DNA of 9,791 bases from Clostridiaceae bacterium (GCA_012799845.1 JAAZKL010000261.1:1-9791), one strand, 5' to 3'. Shown: positions 1 to 6,900, counted from the first letter of the stretch. Made by a program: numbers and translations. Notes: generated from the sequence alone by a model not told the origin.

Positions 1-1011
1 CAGGACGCAAAGAAGCAATATGCCTGTCATGGCTCCTATCCCCGCCGCGTTTTTGATCATCAGCGTACATCCTATTACTGTATCCGCGGCATCTGAAAGA
101 GTTTTGCCGACTATCGGTATGAACGTGCTTATAGCAAATTTGGTCGCCTTTTGCGTCGCGCCGTCTATCACCGCCCCCAACGTTCCCTGCAGTGAAACGG
201 CAATAATGAAAATGGTGAGCATGATGCCCAGGGACCATGACACTATCTGTTTAACCAGGTTCACTAATCTCGTAAGCTGGTTCTTTTCCGATATATTGTT
301 CACTATGGCCAGTACGGCGGATATGAAAACAAGCGGGATGAATACGTTCCTTATAATTGTGGCAGAAGCTTCCACTATCAGAAGCATTACCGGGTGAAGT
401 ATGCCTCCGGCTGTGATGTTCCCTCCGGAAATAAGCAGAGCCATCATAACAGGGACGGCGGCATACATGAAGCCGATCATGCGGTCGATGGCCCCGATCC
501 CCATTTTCATTACCGTTCCAAAACTGACAAGCAATATCGATATCATTACCATATAGCAGACATAGAAGGCGACCTGCCCGGCGCCTTCACTCATGAACCC
601 CGCCTGGAGGTTTTTCAGCAGTGCGCATATAACGACCAGTACGGTGATTTTAACAAGGACACCCATATTCTGATAAAGTTCTATGAAAAAGAAACCAAGC
701 GCTTTGCTGCCGATCCCTTTCAAATCCGGGGCCATCGTTCCTCTGGCAAGATCATTCATAAGCCGGTCCGCGTCATATCCCACGAACAGTTCCATGGCCT
801 CTTCATCCGTGTACTTCTCGATCCCATCCCTGATTTTGTCTATCCCGCCTGCCTCATATTGTCTCTCGATGATACCGGCGGTTTCCTTCCTCATGACATC
901 TTCAGCCTTTGTGCCGGTTTCGGCGCGGCATTCGGATGTCATCGACAGGAACACAGCCGATATCGATACGAGCAGGACTAAAAGGTATTTTTGCAGCTTC
1001 AGGCAAATCAT
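1..1011 (-). CDS. spoIIIAE: Stage III sporulation protein AE (3' end cut by window edge)
   Basis: Membrane protein of the SpoIIIA-SpoIIQ channel, made in the mother cell and placed in the outer forespore membrane to keep the engulfed forespore active. An open frame of 337 codons runs off the window edge without a stop; family members are roughly 390-400 residues, so about 60 C-terminal residues are missing. The ATG follows a GGAGG site and lies 15 bases after the spoIIIAD stop. The N-terminus looks like a cleavable signal peptide: KLQK, a hydrophobic stretch at residues 9-24, then a CRA-E cleavage-like site near residue 30. A mostly soluble part to about residue 110 precedes several membrane segments. 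The conserved family stretch containing SLQGTLGAVIDGAT and PIVGKTLSDAADTVIG is present near residues 275-315. Identification rests on this motif plus position in the spoIIIA order. Confidence 0.95.
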   Translation of the reverse strand, partial: MICLKLQKYLLVLLVSISAVFLSMTSECRAETGTKAEDVMRKETAGIIERQYEAGGIDKIRDGIEKYTDEEAMELFVGYDADRLMNDLARGTMAPDLKGIGSKALGFFFIELYQNMGVLVKITVLVVICALLKNLQAGFMSEGAGQVAFYVCYMVMISILLVSFGTVMKMGIGAIDRMIGFMYAAVPVMMALLISGGNITAGGILHPVMLLIVEASATIIRNVFIPLVFISAVLAIVNNISEKNQLTRLVNLVKQIVSWSLGIMLTIFIIAVSLQGTLGAVIDGATQKATKFAISTFIPIVGKTLSDAADTVIGCTLMIKNAAGIGAMTGILLLCVL

Positions 1012-1026
1012 ACTGTTTATCCTCCG

Positions 1027-1413
1027 TTAAGGCATGATTTTCAGGACGAGGTCGATCAGCGACGAGATAACCGGTATCGCCAGAACTACTATGATCACCT
1101 TTCCGGCCATCTCGATCTTTGCCGCAATGGCGCCTTCACCCGCGTCCCTGCATATTTCAGCACCAAATTCAGTTATATAGGCTATGCCCGTGATCTTCAG
1201 CACAGCAGTGAAATACATCGGCCTGATCTCAGCCCTTGCAGCGTATTCTTCAAGAAAGTCGACCACTGCAGACAATTTTGCCGCGATGAGCAGAAATATG
1301 AGCGCTCCCGCAGCTATCCCGACCTGTACCGCTATTTCCGGCTTCTGCCTCCGCAATATGATCATGATGACGGTTGAAACAAGACCGATGCCGACGATCT
1401 GAAATATCTCCAT
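1027..1413 (-). CDS. spoIIIAD: Stage III sporulation protein AD
   Basis: Small integral membrane protein (128 residues) of the mother-cell SpoIIIA complex. It begins MEIFQIVGIGLVST and has hydrophobic segments near residues 4-20, 28-48 and 100-122. The central part (AVLKITGIAYITEFGAEICRDAGE) is typical of SpoIIIAD and related to SpoIIIAC. The length matches the usual 125-135 residues. The ATG is preceded by AGAGGAG at good spacing. It lies 48 bases after spoIIIAC and 15 bases before spoIIIAE, so it should be co-transcribed with both. Its role beyond being an essential membrane part of the channel is not well known. Confidence 0.95.
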   Translation of the reverse strand: MEIFQIVGIGLVSTVIMIILRRQKPEIAVQVGIAAGALIFLLIAAKLSAVVDFLEEYAARAEIRPMYFTAVLKITGIAYITEFGAEICRDAGEGAIAAKIEMAGKVIIVVLAIPVISSLIDLVLKIMP

Positions 1414-1461
1414 GCATTATCTCCTCTGTACACACTCATTCATGCGCTCCGATCCCTTTTG

Positions 1462-1659
1462 TCAGTCAAGTTTGAAGATGGTTTTTACAGTGTCGAACAA
1501 GACCGCTATCTCTTTCACGATTATCAAAAGCACTACTATCAGACCCGCCAGTGTAGTCATCATTGCCTGTTCTTCCCTCCCCGATCTGATCAGCAGTTGG
1601 TTGAGCACCGCCACCAGGATCCCGATCGCAGCTATCCTGAAGATCAAGTCAATACCCAT
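1462..1659 (-). CDS. spoIIIAC: Stage III sporulation protein AC
   Basis: A very short membrane protein (65 residues) of the spoIIIA complex with two hydrophobic segments, about residues 4-22 and 32-54. The motif LNQLLIRSGREEQAMM is characteristic of clostridial SpoIIIAC. I start it at the ATG giving MGIDLIFRIAAIG, which agrees with family members. A TTG four codons upstream (position 1671) is also in frame, but the AAAGGGG ribosome site would then touch the start codon. With the ATG the spacing is about 12 bases, rather long. It sits 33 bases after spoIIIAB. Confidence 0.94.
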   Translation of the reverse strand: MGIDLIFRIAAIGILVAVLNQLLIRSGREEQAMMTTLAGLIVVLLIIVKEIAVLFDTVKTIFKLD

Positions 1660-1692
1660 AGTTCCGCACAACCCCTTTTCGAAGTGATTCTT

Positions 1693-2211
1693 TTACACAA
1701 GAACGATCACGACGGCCATCCCCCCGAGTATCCCGAGGCTTCTGTACATGGATTCGTTCTTTTTCCTGTTTTCCTCAGCTTTTCTTTCCTGCATGGCAAG
1801 CTGCCCCAGGGTAAGGCGTATATTCCTTATCTGTCCGTCAAGATCCGTGTTTCCCAGCGATCTGCCGAAGGACAGCAGCACCTGTTCATCCTCTTTATTG
1901 AGTGCTGTCATCCTGATGCACTTTTTCACCGCCTTTTCCCACGCTTCTGATGCACTTGATGCCTGGCCTTTTTTAAGCAGTTCCACGGCGGTTATGAAAA
2001 AAATGCCTGTTTCGCCGCCTGCCCTGCCTATCCTTTCAAACACCTCAGCCAGCACATCGGACAAATAGGTTATCTGGTTCTCGAACATCTGCAGGAGGTT
2101 CTGCATACGGCGGAGCTGCTGCGGTCTTTTGCTGCAGTCCCTTGACATGATGTACCCGAGAAAACTGCTGGACAGCAATACGACCAGGCTTCCGATGATT
2201 TTAAACAACAC
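1693..2211 (-). CDS. spoIIIAB: Stage III sporulation protein AB
   Basis: Membrane-anchored SpoIIIAB, 172 residues as usual. In the family it is a mother-cell protein resembling type II secretion GspF-like platform proteins and is thought to work with the SpoIIIAA ATPase. There is an N-terminal membrane segment (residues 2-20, ending FLGYIMSRD), then a helical soluble region with RPQQLRRMQNLLQMFENQI, and a C-terminal hydrophobic segment (SLGILGGMAVVIVLV) that ends the protein. Start is GTG at 2211 behind a G-rich ribosome site (AGGGGGGGCGGG). The start overlaps the end of spoIIIAA by 11 bases, suggesting translational coupling of platform and ATPase. Confidence 0.95.
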   Translation of the reverse strand: MLFKIIGSLVVLLSSSFLGYIMSRDCSKRPQQLRRMQNLLQMFENQITYLSDVLAEVFERIGRAGGETGIFFITAVELLKKGQASSASEAWEKAVKKCIRMTALNKEDEQVLLSFGRSLGNTDLDGQIRNIRLTLGQLAMQERKAEENRKKNESMYRSLGILGGMAVVIVLV

Positions 2212-3223
2212 GATGGCCCGCCCCCCCTATCACCTTCATGGTCTTCCCATCCACGACCTCCGCCAGCGTTCCGGGCCCTTCCGAATCATCAAGCACGATA
2301 TACCTGTCAAAAACCTTGTCTTCCATGAGCTTAAGGACCTCTCTCCTGCTCTTGAGCTCTGATATGTTATAGCCGTGGGCCGTGGTGATTATCCTGACGC
2401 CGGCATTCAACACGCTGTGGACAGCCTCCCTGTCCCCGTCATTCCCTATCTCATCTGTGATGATAGCTTTGGGCGACATTGACCGGATCATCATCTTCAT
2501 GCCGATGCTCTTGGGACAGCCATCCAGCACATCTGTCCTCAGGCCGACATCATTCTGCGGCACACCCCTCAGCGACGCCGCGATCTCTGACCTCTCATCG
2601 ACTATGGCCACCTTTATTCCCCTGAAGCCCATTTCCGGCACCCCGTTGCTTATATTCCTTGCAATATCCCTGAGAATGGTGGTTTTGCCGCACTGTGGAG
2701 GCGATATAATCAGCGTGTTGTAAATATCTGTCTCGTTTTTAATCAAATACCGCAGTACTTTCGAGGAACAGCCGAATATCTGGTTTGAAATGCGTATGTT
2801 CAGCCCCGAAATATCCTTTATATTTCTGACCGAGCCGCCGTCGAGGACAGCCCTTCCCGCGATGCCGACCCTGTGTCCTCCCCTGATCGTGATAAACCCG
2901 TTTTTGATTTCATCCTGGTAAGCATATACCGAGTTTTCACTCATAAGCTCCAGGGTTGTCCTTATATCCTCCCGGGTAACGATAAAGCTTCCTGCCGGTT
3001 TTGCTGCAGGCAGCCCGTCACTGCCGATGAACCACTCCCGGGACCAGTTTTGCAGTACAAGCGGCTTTCCGGCCCTGAGCCGTATCTCTTCCAGCGGCTC
3101 CAGGCCATAGATCAGCGCCCCGGAAACAGCGGCAGCCACTCTGCCGGAGATCAGCGGCAGTATATCTTTCCTCAGACTGCTTGTACTTTTTGCAGATAAT
3201 TTATTCCCGTTATCTTCTTTCAC
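2201..3223 (-). CDS. spoIIIAA: Stage III sporulation protein AA, AAA+-type ATPase
   Basis: Cytoplasmic ATPase of the mother-cell SpoIIIA complex, related to secretion ATPases of type II/IV systems; 340 residues, close to the usual 310-340. The N-terminal part carries the family signature EEIRLRAGKPL (residues 45-55). The Walker A motif reads SPPQCGKTT (174-182) with catalytic K180. Acidic Walker-type motifs are VAIVDER (205-211) and AIITDEIG (253-260), with TTAHG following at 280-284. The first Walker A position is Ser instead of Gly, which I believe occurs in clostridial SpoIIIAA and is not a defect. Start is GTG at 3223, six bases after a GGGGGG site. A 243-base gap with a terminator separates it from lepB, so it should head its own transcription unit. 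Confidence 0.96.
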   Translation of the reverse strand: MKEDNGNKLSAKSTSSLRKDILPLISGRVAAAVSGALIYGLEPLEEIRLRAGKPLVLQNWSREWFIGSDGLPAAKPAGSFIVTREDIRTTLELMSENSVYAYQDEIKNGFITIRGGHRVGIAGRAVLDGGSVRNIKDISGLNIRISNQIFGCSSKVLRYLIKNETDIYNTLIISPPQCGKTTILRDIARNISNGVPEMGFRGIKVAIVDERSEIAASLRGVPQNDVGLRTDVLDGCPKSIGMKMMIRSMSPKAIITDEIGNDGDREAVHSVLNAGVRIITTAHGYNISELKSRREVLKLMEDKVFDRYIVLDDSEGPGTLAEVVDGKTMKVIGGAGHRVV

Positions 3224-3289
3224 GGCTGACCCCCCACATCGATCAGTTTTGATTCCGGAACATTGGCCTGTCTTATCCGTTTACTTATA

Positions 3290-3317
3290 ATTATTTGGCT
3301 TTGTCCACTTTTATGAC
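3290..3317 (-). promoter_or_regulatory. Possible sigma-E promoter of the spoIIIA operon
   Basis: On the minus strand GTCATAAA (3317-3310) resembles the sigma-E -35 region GTCATATT at 6 of 8 positions. CAAATAAT (3297-3290) resembles the -10 region CATACAAT at 6 of 8. The spacer is 12 bases. It lies about 67 bases upstream of the spoIIIAA GTG and after the lepB terminator, where a promoter is needed. Sigma-E control of spoIIIA is established in Bacillus subtilis; assignment here is inference from a weak AT-rich match. Confidence 0.35.
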
Positions 3318-3330
3318 TTAAAGAACACAT

Positions 3331-3362
3331 AAAAAAACAGGCCTGTCTCCAGGCCTGCTTCC
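3331..3362 (-). terminator. Rho-independent terminator after lepB
   Basis: The minus strand reads CAGGCCTG-GAGA-CAGGCCTG followed by seven T. The eight-pair stem can be extended to twelve with A-T and G-T pairs at its base. The GAGA loop is of the stable GNRA type. It lies about 105 bases beyond the lepB stop and separates lepB from the spoIIIA operon. Confidence 0.9.
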
Positions 3363-3466
3363 TTCAATAAGGATTGTTTGACATTCCTCAGCCAAAGAGG
3401 AGTACCCGTAACCGAGGAGTGTCACCATACCCAATAATTATGCTGTTGTTTCAGGATCAGTGTGCT

Positions 3467-4069
3467 TTACTTCAGGGATCCGAACACAGATAAAGGCCAG
3501 AACCTGAAAACTGCCTTCCCTTCTATCTGGCTGCGCTTTACTGTTCCGAATGTCCTGCTGTCCTTGCTGACCTCCCTGTTGTCACCCAGTACGAAGTATT
3601 CGCTTTCCTTCAGTTTTATCGGCAGCGGCTGCTCCCTCTGGAAAGTCACACCCTTCACATACTCTTCTTCAAGCTCCCTGCCGTTCACGAATACTTTCCC
3701 GTCATGTATGTCCACTTCATCACCGGGGATCCCTACGATTCTCTTTACCATCCTTACATGTGTCTTCCTTTCGGCAGGTTTGAAAATGTCTCCCACATCA
3801 GTGATGAATATCCTGACTTTGTCGAAGTAGTTCTCCGGATACCTGTTCTCGAGGAACACTATGATATCTCCCCTGGAAGGTTCGCCAAAAACATAGCTGA
3901 TTTTTCCCACCAGCAGATGCTGGCCTTCCATCAGGGTGTCCTGCATCGACGTCTGTCTCACCTGTGTGGTCGAGAAAACCGCTGTATTCAGCAAAGCCAC
4001 AAGTATGAATGCCGCCCCGAAGATGACGATCCATTCCCATATCTCTTTTAGTATTGCCTTGCCGCTCAT
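3467..4069 (-). CDS. lepB: Signal peptidase I (S26 family)
   Basis: Membrane-bound serine protease that removes signal peptides from secreted proteins at the outer face of the cytoplasmic membrane; 200 residues from the chosen ATG. A single N-terminal membrane anchor spans about residues 13-33. The nucleophile is S41 in TSMQDTL, the general base is K109 in RMVKRIVGIPGDEVD, and the last conserved box is GDNREVSKDSR (162-172). The usual Pro of SMxPT is Asp here; clostridial relatives also vary at this position (for example SMENT), so I expect it to be active. A GTG at 4078 would add three residues but has no ribosome site, whereas GGGGTGG lies five bases before the ATG. The gene stands between two terminators with no visible promoter of its own. 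Several signal peptidases usually occur per Clostridia genome, so the exact paralogue is uncertain. Confidence 0.93.
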   Translation of the reverse strand: MSGKAILKEIWEWIVIFGAAFILVALLNTAVFSTTQVRQTSMQDTLMEGQHLLVGKISYVFGEPSRGDIIVFLENRYPENYFDKVRIFITDVGDIFKPAERKTHVRMVKRIVGIPGDEVDIHDGKVFVNGRELEEEYVKGVTFQREQPLPIKLKESEYFVLGDNREVSKDSRTFGTVKRSQIEGKAVFRFWPLSVFGSLK

Positions 4070-4087
4070 AGCATCCACCCCATAAAA

Positions 4088-4123
4088 CCAAAAAGGCGGG
4101 TCGGCTGTCTCCAGGTCCCGCCT
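4088..4123 (-). terminator. Rho-independent terminator after the zinc-ribbon gene
   Basis: On the minus strand AGGCGGG (4123-4117) pairs with CCCGCCT (4100-4094). Inside there is a small CTG-GAGA-CAG hairpin, and the stem is followed by TTTTT then GGTTTT. It begins 25 bases after the stop of the acidic zinc-ribbon gene. It also ends within about 10 bases of the lepB ribosome site, so it can act as a terminator for the upstream gene or as an attenuator in front of lepB. Confidence 0.75.
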
Positions 4124-4147
4124 GTGTCATTTTATATCCCGGCAACC

Positions 4148-4606
4148 TCAGTCCTCAGCATCTTCGCTGTCTTCACATTCTTCGCAGTCACATTCGAATT
4201 CGATCTCGATCTCTTTGCTGCAATGGGGACAGAGGACAGTATTCCCTCTTATGAACGCATCTTCCAGGTTTACTGTCTCGCCGCAAAGAGGACACTCCAG
4301 TGCGACCAGTTCCTCTTCATCCTCATCCTCATCATCGTAATCCTCATCGTCATCATCGCAATATTCTTCTTCGTCATCATCCACATCGTACAAGAGGTTT
4401 TCTATCTCAGCCAGATCCTCATCTATTTCATCCACCTGTTCGCTGAGCTGTTCCTGGGTCTCTTCGATGTCGTCCACAGCCAGGGCTATATCATCCAGTA
4501 CATCCAGTACCGCCTTGAGAAGCCTGCCTTCATTTGTCGAAGTGTCCAGCTTCATACCATCCGCCAGCCCTTTCAGATAAGCCACTCTTTCTCTAAGATA
4601 ATTCAT
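4148..4606 (-). CDS. Acidic zinc-ribbon protein, CD1247 N-terminal domain type, function unknown
   Basis: A 152-residue protein that I recognise as the uncharacterised Clostridia family named after Clostridioides difficile CD1247. The N-terminal signature is MNYLRERVAYLKGLADG with ESTNEG-like DTSTNEGRLLKAVLDVLDDIA (residues 1-42). A helical, probably coiled-coil acidic part follows (43-72), then an almost purely Asp/Glu tract (74-100). A zinc ribbon has CPLC at 105-108 and CPHC at 126-129. Three more cysteines end the protein in CDCEEC (139-144). I count 59 Asp/Glu in 152 residues. The start is ATG at 4606, because GGAGGTG stands at correct spacing and the family begins there; an in-frame start at 4633 would add nine residues. 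It follows efp by 103 bases and is closed by a terminator. A role in transcription or RNA-related regulation is only a guess. Confidence 0.88.
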   Translation of the reverse strand: MNYLRERVAYLKGLADGMKLDTSTNEGRLLKAVLDVLDDIALAVDDIEETQEQLSEQVDEIDEDLAEIENLLYDVDDDEEEYCDDDDEDYDDEDEDEEELVALECPLCGETVNLEDAFIRGNTVLCPHCSKEIEIEFECDCEECEDSEDAED

Positions 4607-4709
4607 AAGCACCTCCATGATAACCGATCGCACAATGACCGGATACGTAAGTTATAATAAGTGATATACTGACTATAATATCTCCCCGTGCAGGAAATTT
4701 ATTCAAACA

Positions 4710-5267
4710 TCATACTCTCTCAAGATACTCCCAGGTCCTCGTATCGATCCTTATCACATCGCCCTGGTTGACGAACAGGGGCACTTTCACGGATGCGCCT
4801 GTTTCTACTACTGCGGGCTTCGTCGCGCCGGTTGCGGTATCGCCTTTGAACCCTGGCTCAGTATGGGTCACTTCGAGTTCTACGAATGTAGGAGGCTCAA
4901 TGCCGAATACATTTCCCTTGTATGACAGGATCTTCACCGTCATGTTTTCCTTGACGAACTTCAGGGAATCTCCCACTGCATCCGGTCCAAGCGGCAGCTG
5001 CTCATAGGTTTCCACATCCATGAAATAGAACAGGTCTCCGTCATTGTAAAGATACTGCATGTCCTTTCTTTCGATATTGGCTCGCGGCATCTTGTCCGTA
5101 GGGCTGAAAGTCCTTTCTATGGTAGCTCCTGTAATGACGTTTTTTAGTTTGGTCCTGACGAACGCAGCACCTTTTCCGGGCTTCACATGCATGAATTCCA
5201 CGACCTGGAATACCTGCCCGTCCAGTTCGAAAGTCGATCCGTTTCTGAAATCGCCTGCTGTTATCAT
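4710..5267 (-). CDS. efp: Translation elongation factor P
   Basis: EF-P binds the ribosome between the P and E sites and relieves stalling at consecutive prolines. At 185 residues it has the normal length. It begins MITAGDFRNGSTFELDGQ; domain I carries the loop KPGKGAAF with K32, the residue post-translationally modified in many bacteria. Domain II contains ERTFSPTDKMPRANIERK (51-68). The C-terminal OB domain includes GDTATGATKPAVVETGA, the usual EF-P signature, and ends NQGDVIRIDTRTWEYLERV-like. A GGAGG site precedes the ATG. A convincing promoter lies about 45-70 bases upstream, so efp can be expressed independently of the peptidase gene in front. No modification enzyme gene is in the window. 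Confidence 0.97.
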   Translation of the reverse strand: MITAGDFRNGSTFELDGQVFQVVEFMHVKPGKGAAFVRTKLKNVITGATIERTFSPTDKMPRANIERKDMQYLYNDGDLFYFMDVETYEQLPLGPDAVGDSLKFVKENMTVKILSYKGNVFGIEPPTFVELEVTHTEPGFKGDTATGATKPAVVETGASVKVPLFVNQGDVIRIDTRTWEYLERV

Positions 5268-5308
5268 AAACTCTTACCTCCGTTATTTGTTTGACTGATG
5301 CCCATATA

Positions 5309-5337
5309 ATATTAAAATAAAAAACCATGCATTTCAA
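5309..5337 (-). promoter_or_regulatory. efp: Sigma-A type promoter of efp
   Basis: On the minus strand TTGAAA (5337-5332, 5 of 6 to TTGACA) and TAATAT (5314-5309, 4 of 6 to TATAAT) are separated by exactly 17 bases in an AT-rich 98-base gap. Transcription would begin near 5302, giving a leader of about 35 bases that contains the efp ribosome site and no obvious riboswitch. Confidence 0.6.
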
Positions 5338-5365
5338 GGAAAAATTTCTAATTACAAGCGGTGTT

Positions 5366-6442
5366 TCACAGTACGATCGGTTCTTTGGGAGATTTTGTCA
5401 GCACAAGCGCATTATCGCCGTTTACGACCACCATGTCCTCTATCCTGACGCCTCCCAGGTCCGGAACATATATTCCTGGCTCCACCGTAACGACCATCCC
5501 GTCTTTCAGTACCATGTCGCTCCTGAACGAGAGGGTCGGGTCTTCGTGTATCTCAAGACCGACCCCGTGGCCGAGGCCATGTCCGAAATTGTCGTCGTAG
5601 CCTGCTTCCTTTATGAAATCCCTTGCTGCCTGGTCGGCTTCTTTTGCAAGAATGCCGCTTTTGACAGCCTCCAGCCCTTTCCTGTTCGCTTCAAGGACTA
5701 TCCCGTATATCTTTTCAAGCTCCTCATCGGGTTTTCCGATAAATATGGTCCTGGTGATATCGGAGCAATATCCTTTATATATTGCCCCGTAATCCAGGGT
5801 CACGACATCCCCGTGCTCCAGCTTCTTTTCGGATGCCACCCCGTGGGGCACGGACGCCCGTTTCCCCGACGCAACGATGGTTTCAAAGGACGGTCCTTCG
5901 GCGCCAAGACGTTTCATGTAATGCTCGATCTCATCCGCAATGTCGAGTTCCGTGGTCCCGGGCTTTATGAAACCAAGGATATGTGTAAAAACTTCATCCG
6001 CGATATCGACTGCTTTCCTGATCAGACCGATCTCCGTCTGGTCCTTGATACAGCGAAGCCCCTCTATCATGCCTCCCAAAGGAACGAATCCATCCGTTTT
6101 CAGCTTCTCCGAGTACTCCATGTACAGCTTGTAGGACAAATGGCAGTCCTCGAACGCCAGCCTCTTTATCCTTTCACTTTCGAGAAGCTTGTTTATTTCC
6201 CCGAACTGATCCGACACATAGCGTATTATCTCATAATCAGGCGCCTGCATCGCCGCCTGTTCCACGTACCTGAAGTCGGTCAGCAGGACAGCCCGTTCCC
6301 TGCTTATAAAAAGTATGGCCGCAGTACCGGTAAAACCGGATAGATACATGTAATTCACGCGTTTTGTGACCAATACCGCGTCGATATCCGTGGATGCCAT
6401 TTTTCTGCGAATATTATTAAGCCTGTTTCCATATACTGTCAC
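5366..6442 (-). CDS. Xaa-Pro aminopeptidase, M24B family (YqhT-like)
   Basis: Cytoplasmic dinuclear-metal aminopeptidase that removes an N-terminal residue preceding proline; 358 residues, as for Bacillus subtilis YqhT and similar enzymes. The N-terminal creatinase-like domain covers about residues 1-125, with YMYLSGFTGT at 31-40. The pita-bread catalytic domain follows. Metal ligands appear as D217 and D228 (TLDYGAIYKGYCSDITRT), H292 (HGLGHGVG), E321 (VEPGIYV) and E335 (VRIEDMVV); H200 and H299 fit the substrate-site histidines. Start is GTG, its last base pair sharing a GTGA overlap with the aroQ stop, with GGAG about ten bases upstream. The neighbours aroQ and efp match the B. subtilis order. 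Confusion with prolidase (PepQ) is possible, but size and context favour the YqhT group. Confidence 0.93.
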   Translation of the reverse strand: MTVYGNRLNNIRRKMASTDIDAVLVTKRVNYMYLSGFTGTAAILFISRERAVLLTDFRYVEQAAMQAPDYEIIRYVSDQFGEINKLLESERIKRLAFEDCHLSYKLYMEYSEKLKTDGFVPLGGMIEGLRCIKDQTEIGLIRKAVDIADEVFTHILGFIKPGTTELDIADEIEHYMKRLGAEGPSFETIVASGKRASVPHGVASEKKLEHGDVVTLDYGAIYKGYCSDITRTIFIGKPDEELEKIYGIVLEANRKGLEAVKSGILAKEADQAARDFIKEAGYDDNFGHGLGHGVGLEIHEDPTLSFRSDMVLKDGMVVTVEPGIYVPDLGGVRIEDMVVVNGDNALVLTKSPKEPIVL

Positions 6443-6900
6443 GATTCGATGTCTCCTTTGTTTTCAGCCAGCATCAATGCTGCCGCCCTGACTGCTAAAA
6501 TATAGCTGTTCGCGCCGAACCCGCTGATCTGCCCTGCGCAGACGGGAGCGATCACCGACCTGCTCCTGAAATCCTCCCTTGCCTGGATGTTCGAAAGATG
6601 CACCTCGATACACGGCAGCTGCACCGCCTTTACCGCGTCCCGGATCGCAATGCTGTAATGTGTGTATGCTCCCGGGTTCAGGATCACGAGATCGTATTTG
6701 CCGCGGGACTCATGGAGCTTGTCGATGATATCGCCTTCATGATTTGTCTGGATGAAATCCGCATCCATACCGAGCCGCTGCGCTTCATCGATGACGACCG
6801 CAGCTATTTCACCAAGCGTTACGGTTCCATACACGTCAGTTTCCCGCGTGCCAAGCAGATTCAGATTGGGACCGTTTATCACGATTATTCTTTTCTGCAT
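6439..6900 (-). CDS. aroQ: 3-dehydroquinate dehydratase, type II
   Basis: Catalyses reversible dehydration of 3-dehydroquinate to 3-dehydroshikimate, the third step of the shikimate pathway, as a cytoplasmic dodecamer. 153 residues. Starting at the ATG at 6900 (MQKRIIVINGPNLNLLG) puts the known active-site residues at R19, Y24, N75, H81, H101 and R112. These are the same positions I recall for the Mycobacterium tuberculosis enzyme, which supports this start. A GTG at 6924 would add eight residues, but the only ribosome site, AAAGGGG, lies after it and 12 bases before the ATG. The stop overlaps the peptidase start by four bases. It sits 62 bases after the comFB-type gene. Confidence 0.96.
   Translation of the reverse strand: MQKRIIVINGPNLNLLGTRETDVYGTVTLGEIAAVVIDEAQRLGMDADFIQTNHEGDIIDKLHESRGKYDLVILNPGAYTHYSIAIRDAVKAVQLPCIEVHLSNIQAREDFRSRSVIAPVCAGQISGFGANSYILAVRAAALMLAENKGDIES

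Noticed and set aside
394..981. Long plus-strand open frame opposite spoIIIAE
   Set aside because: The minus strand encodes a well-recognised SpoIIIAE; the opposite frame is rich in His/Arg/Tyr with no domain and no ribosome site, as expected of an antisense shadow.
2680..2704. Degenerate Walker A of SpoIIIAA (SPPQCGKTT)
   Set aside because: The essential GKT is intact and I recall similar forms in clostridial SpoIIIAA, so it is not evidence of a dead ATPase.
3337..3438. A 36-codon minus-strand frame starting ATGGTGACACTC in the lepB-spoIIIAA gap
   Set aside because: It has no ribosome site and runs through the terminator hairpin and its T-tract; I see no family resemblance, so it is most likely chance.
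3941..3967. Asp replacing Pro in the signal peptidase SMxPT motif as a sign of inactivity
   Set aside because: Serine and lysine of the dyad and the GDNR...DSR box are intact, and clostridial homologues vary at this position.
5327..6343. 338-codon plus-strand open frame opposite the Xaa-Pro aminopeptidase
   Set aside because: It mirrors a complete M24 enzyme with all metal ligands; the shadow has no recognisable motif and starts in the efp promoter region.
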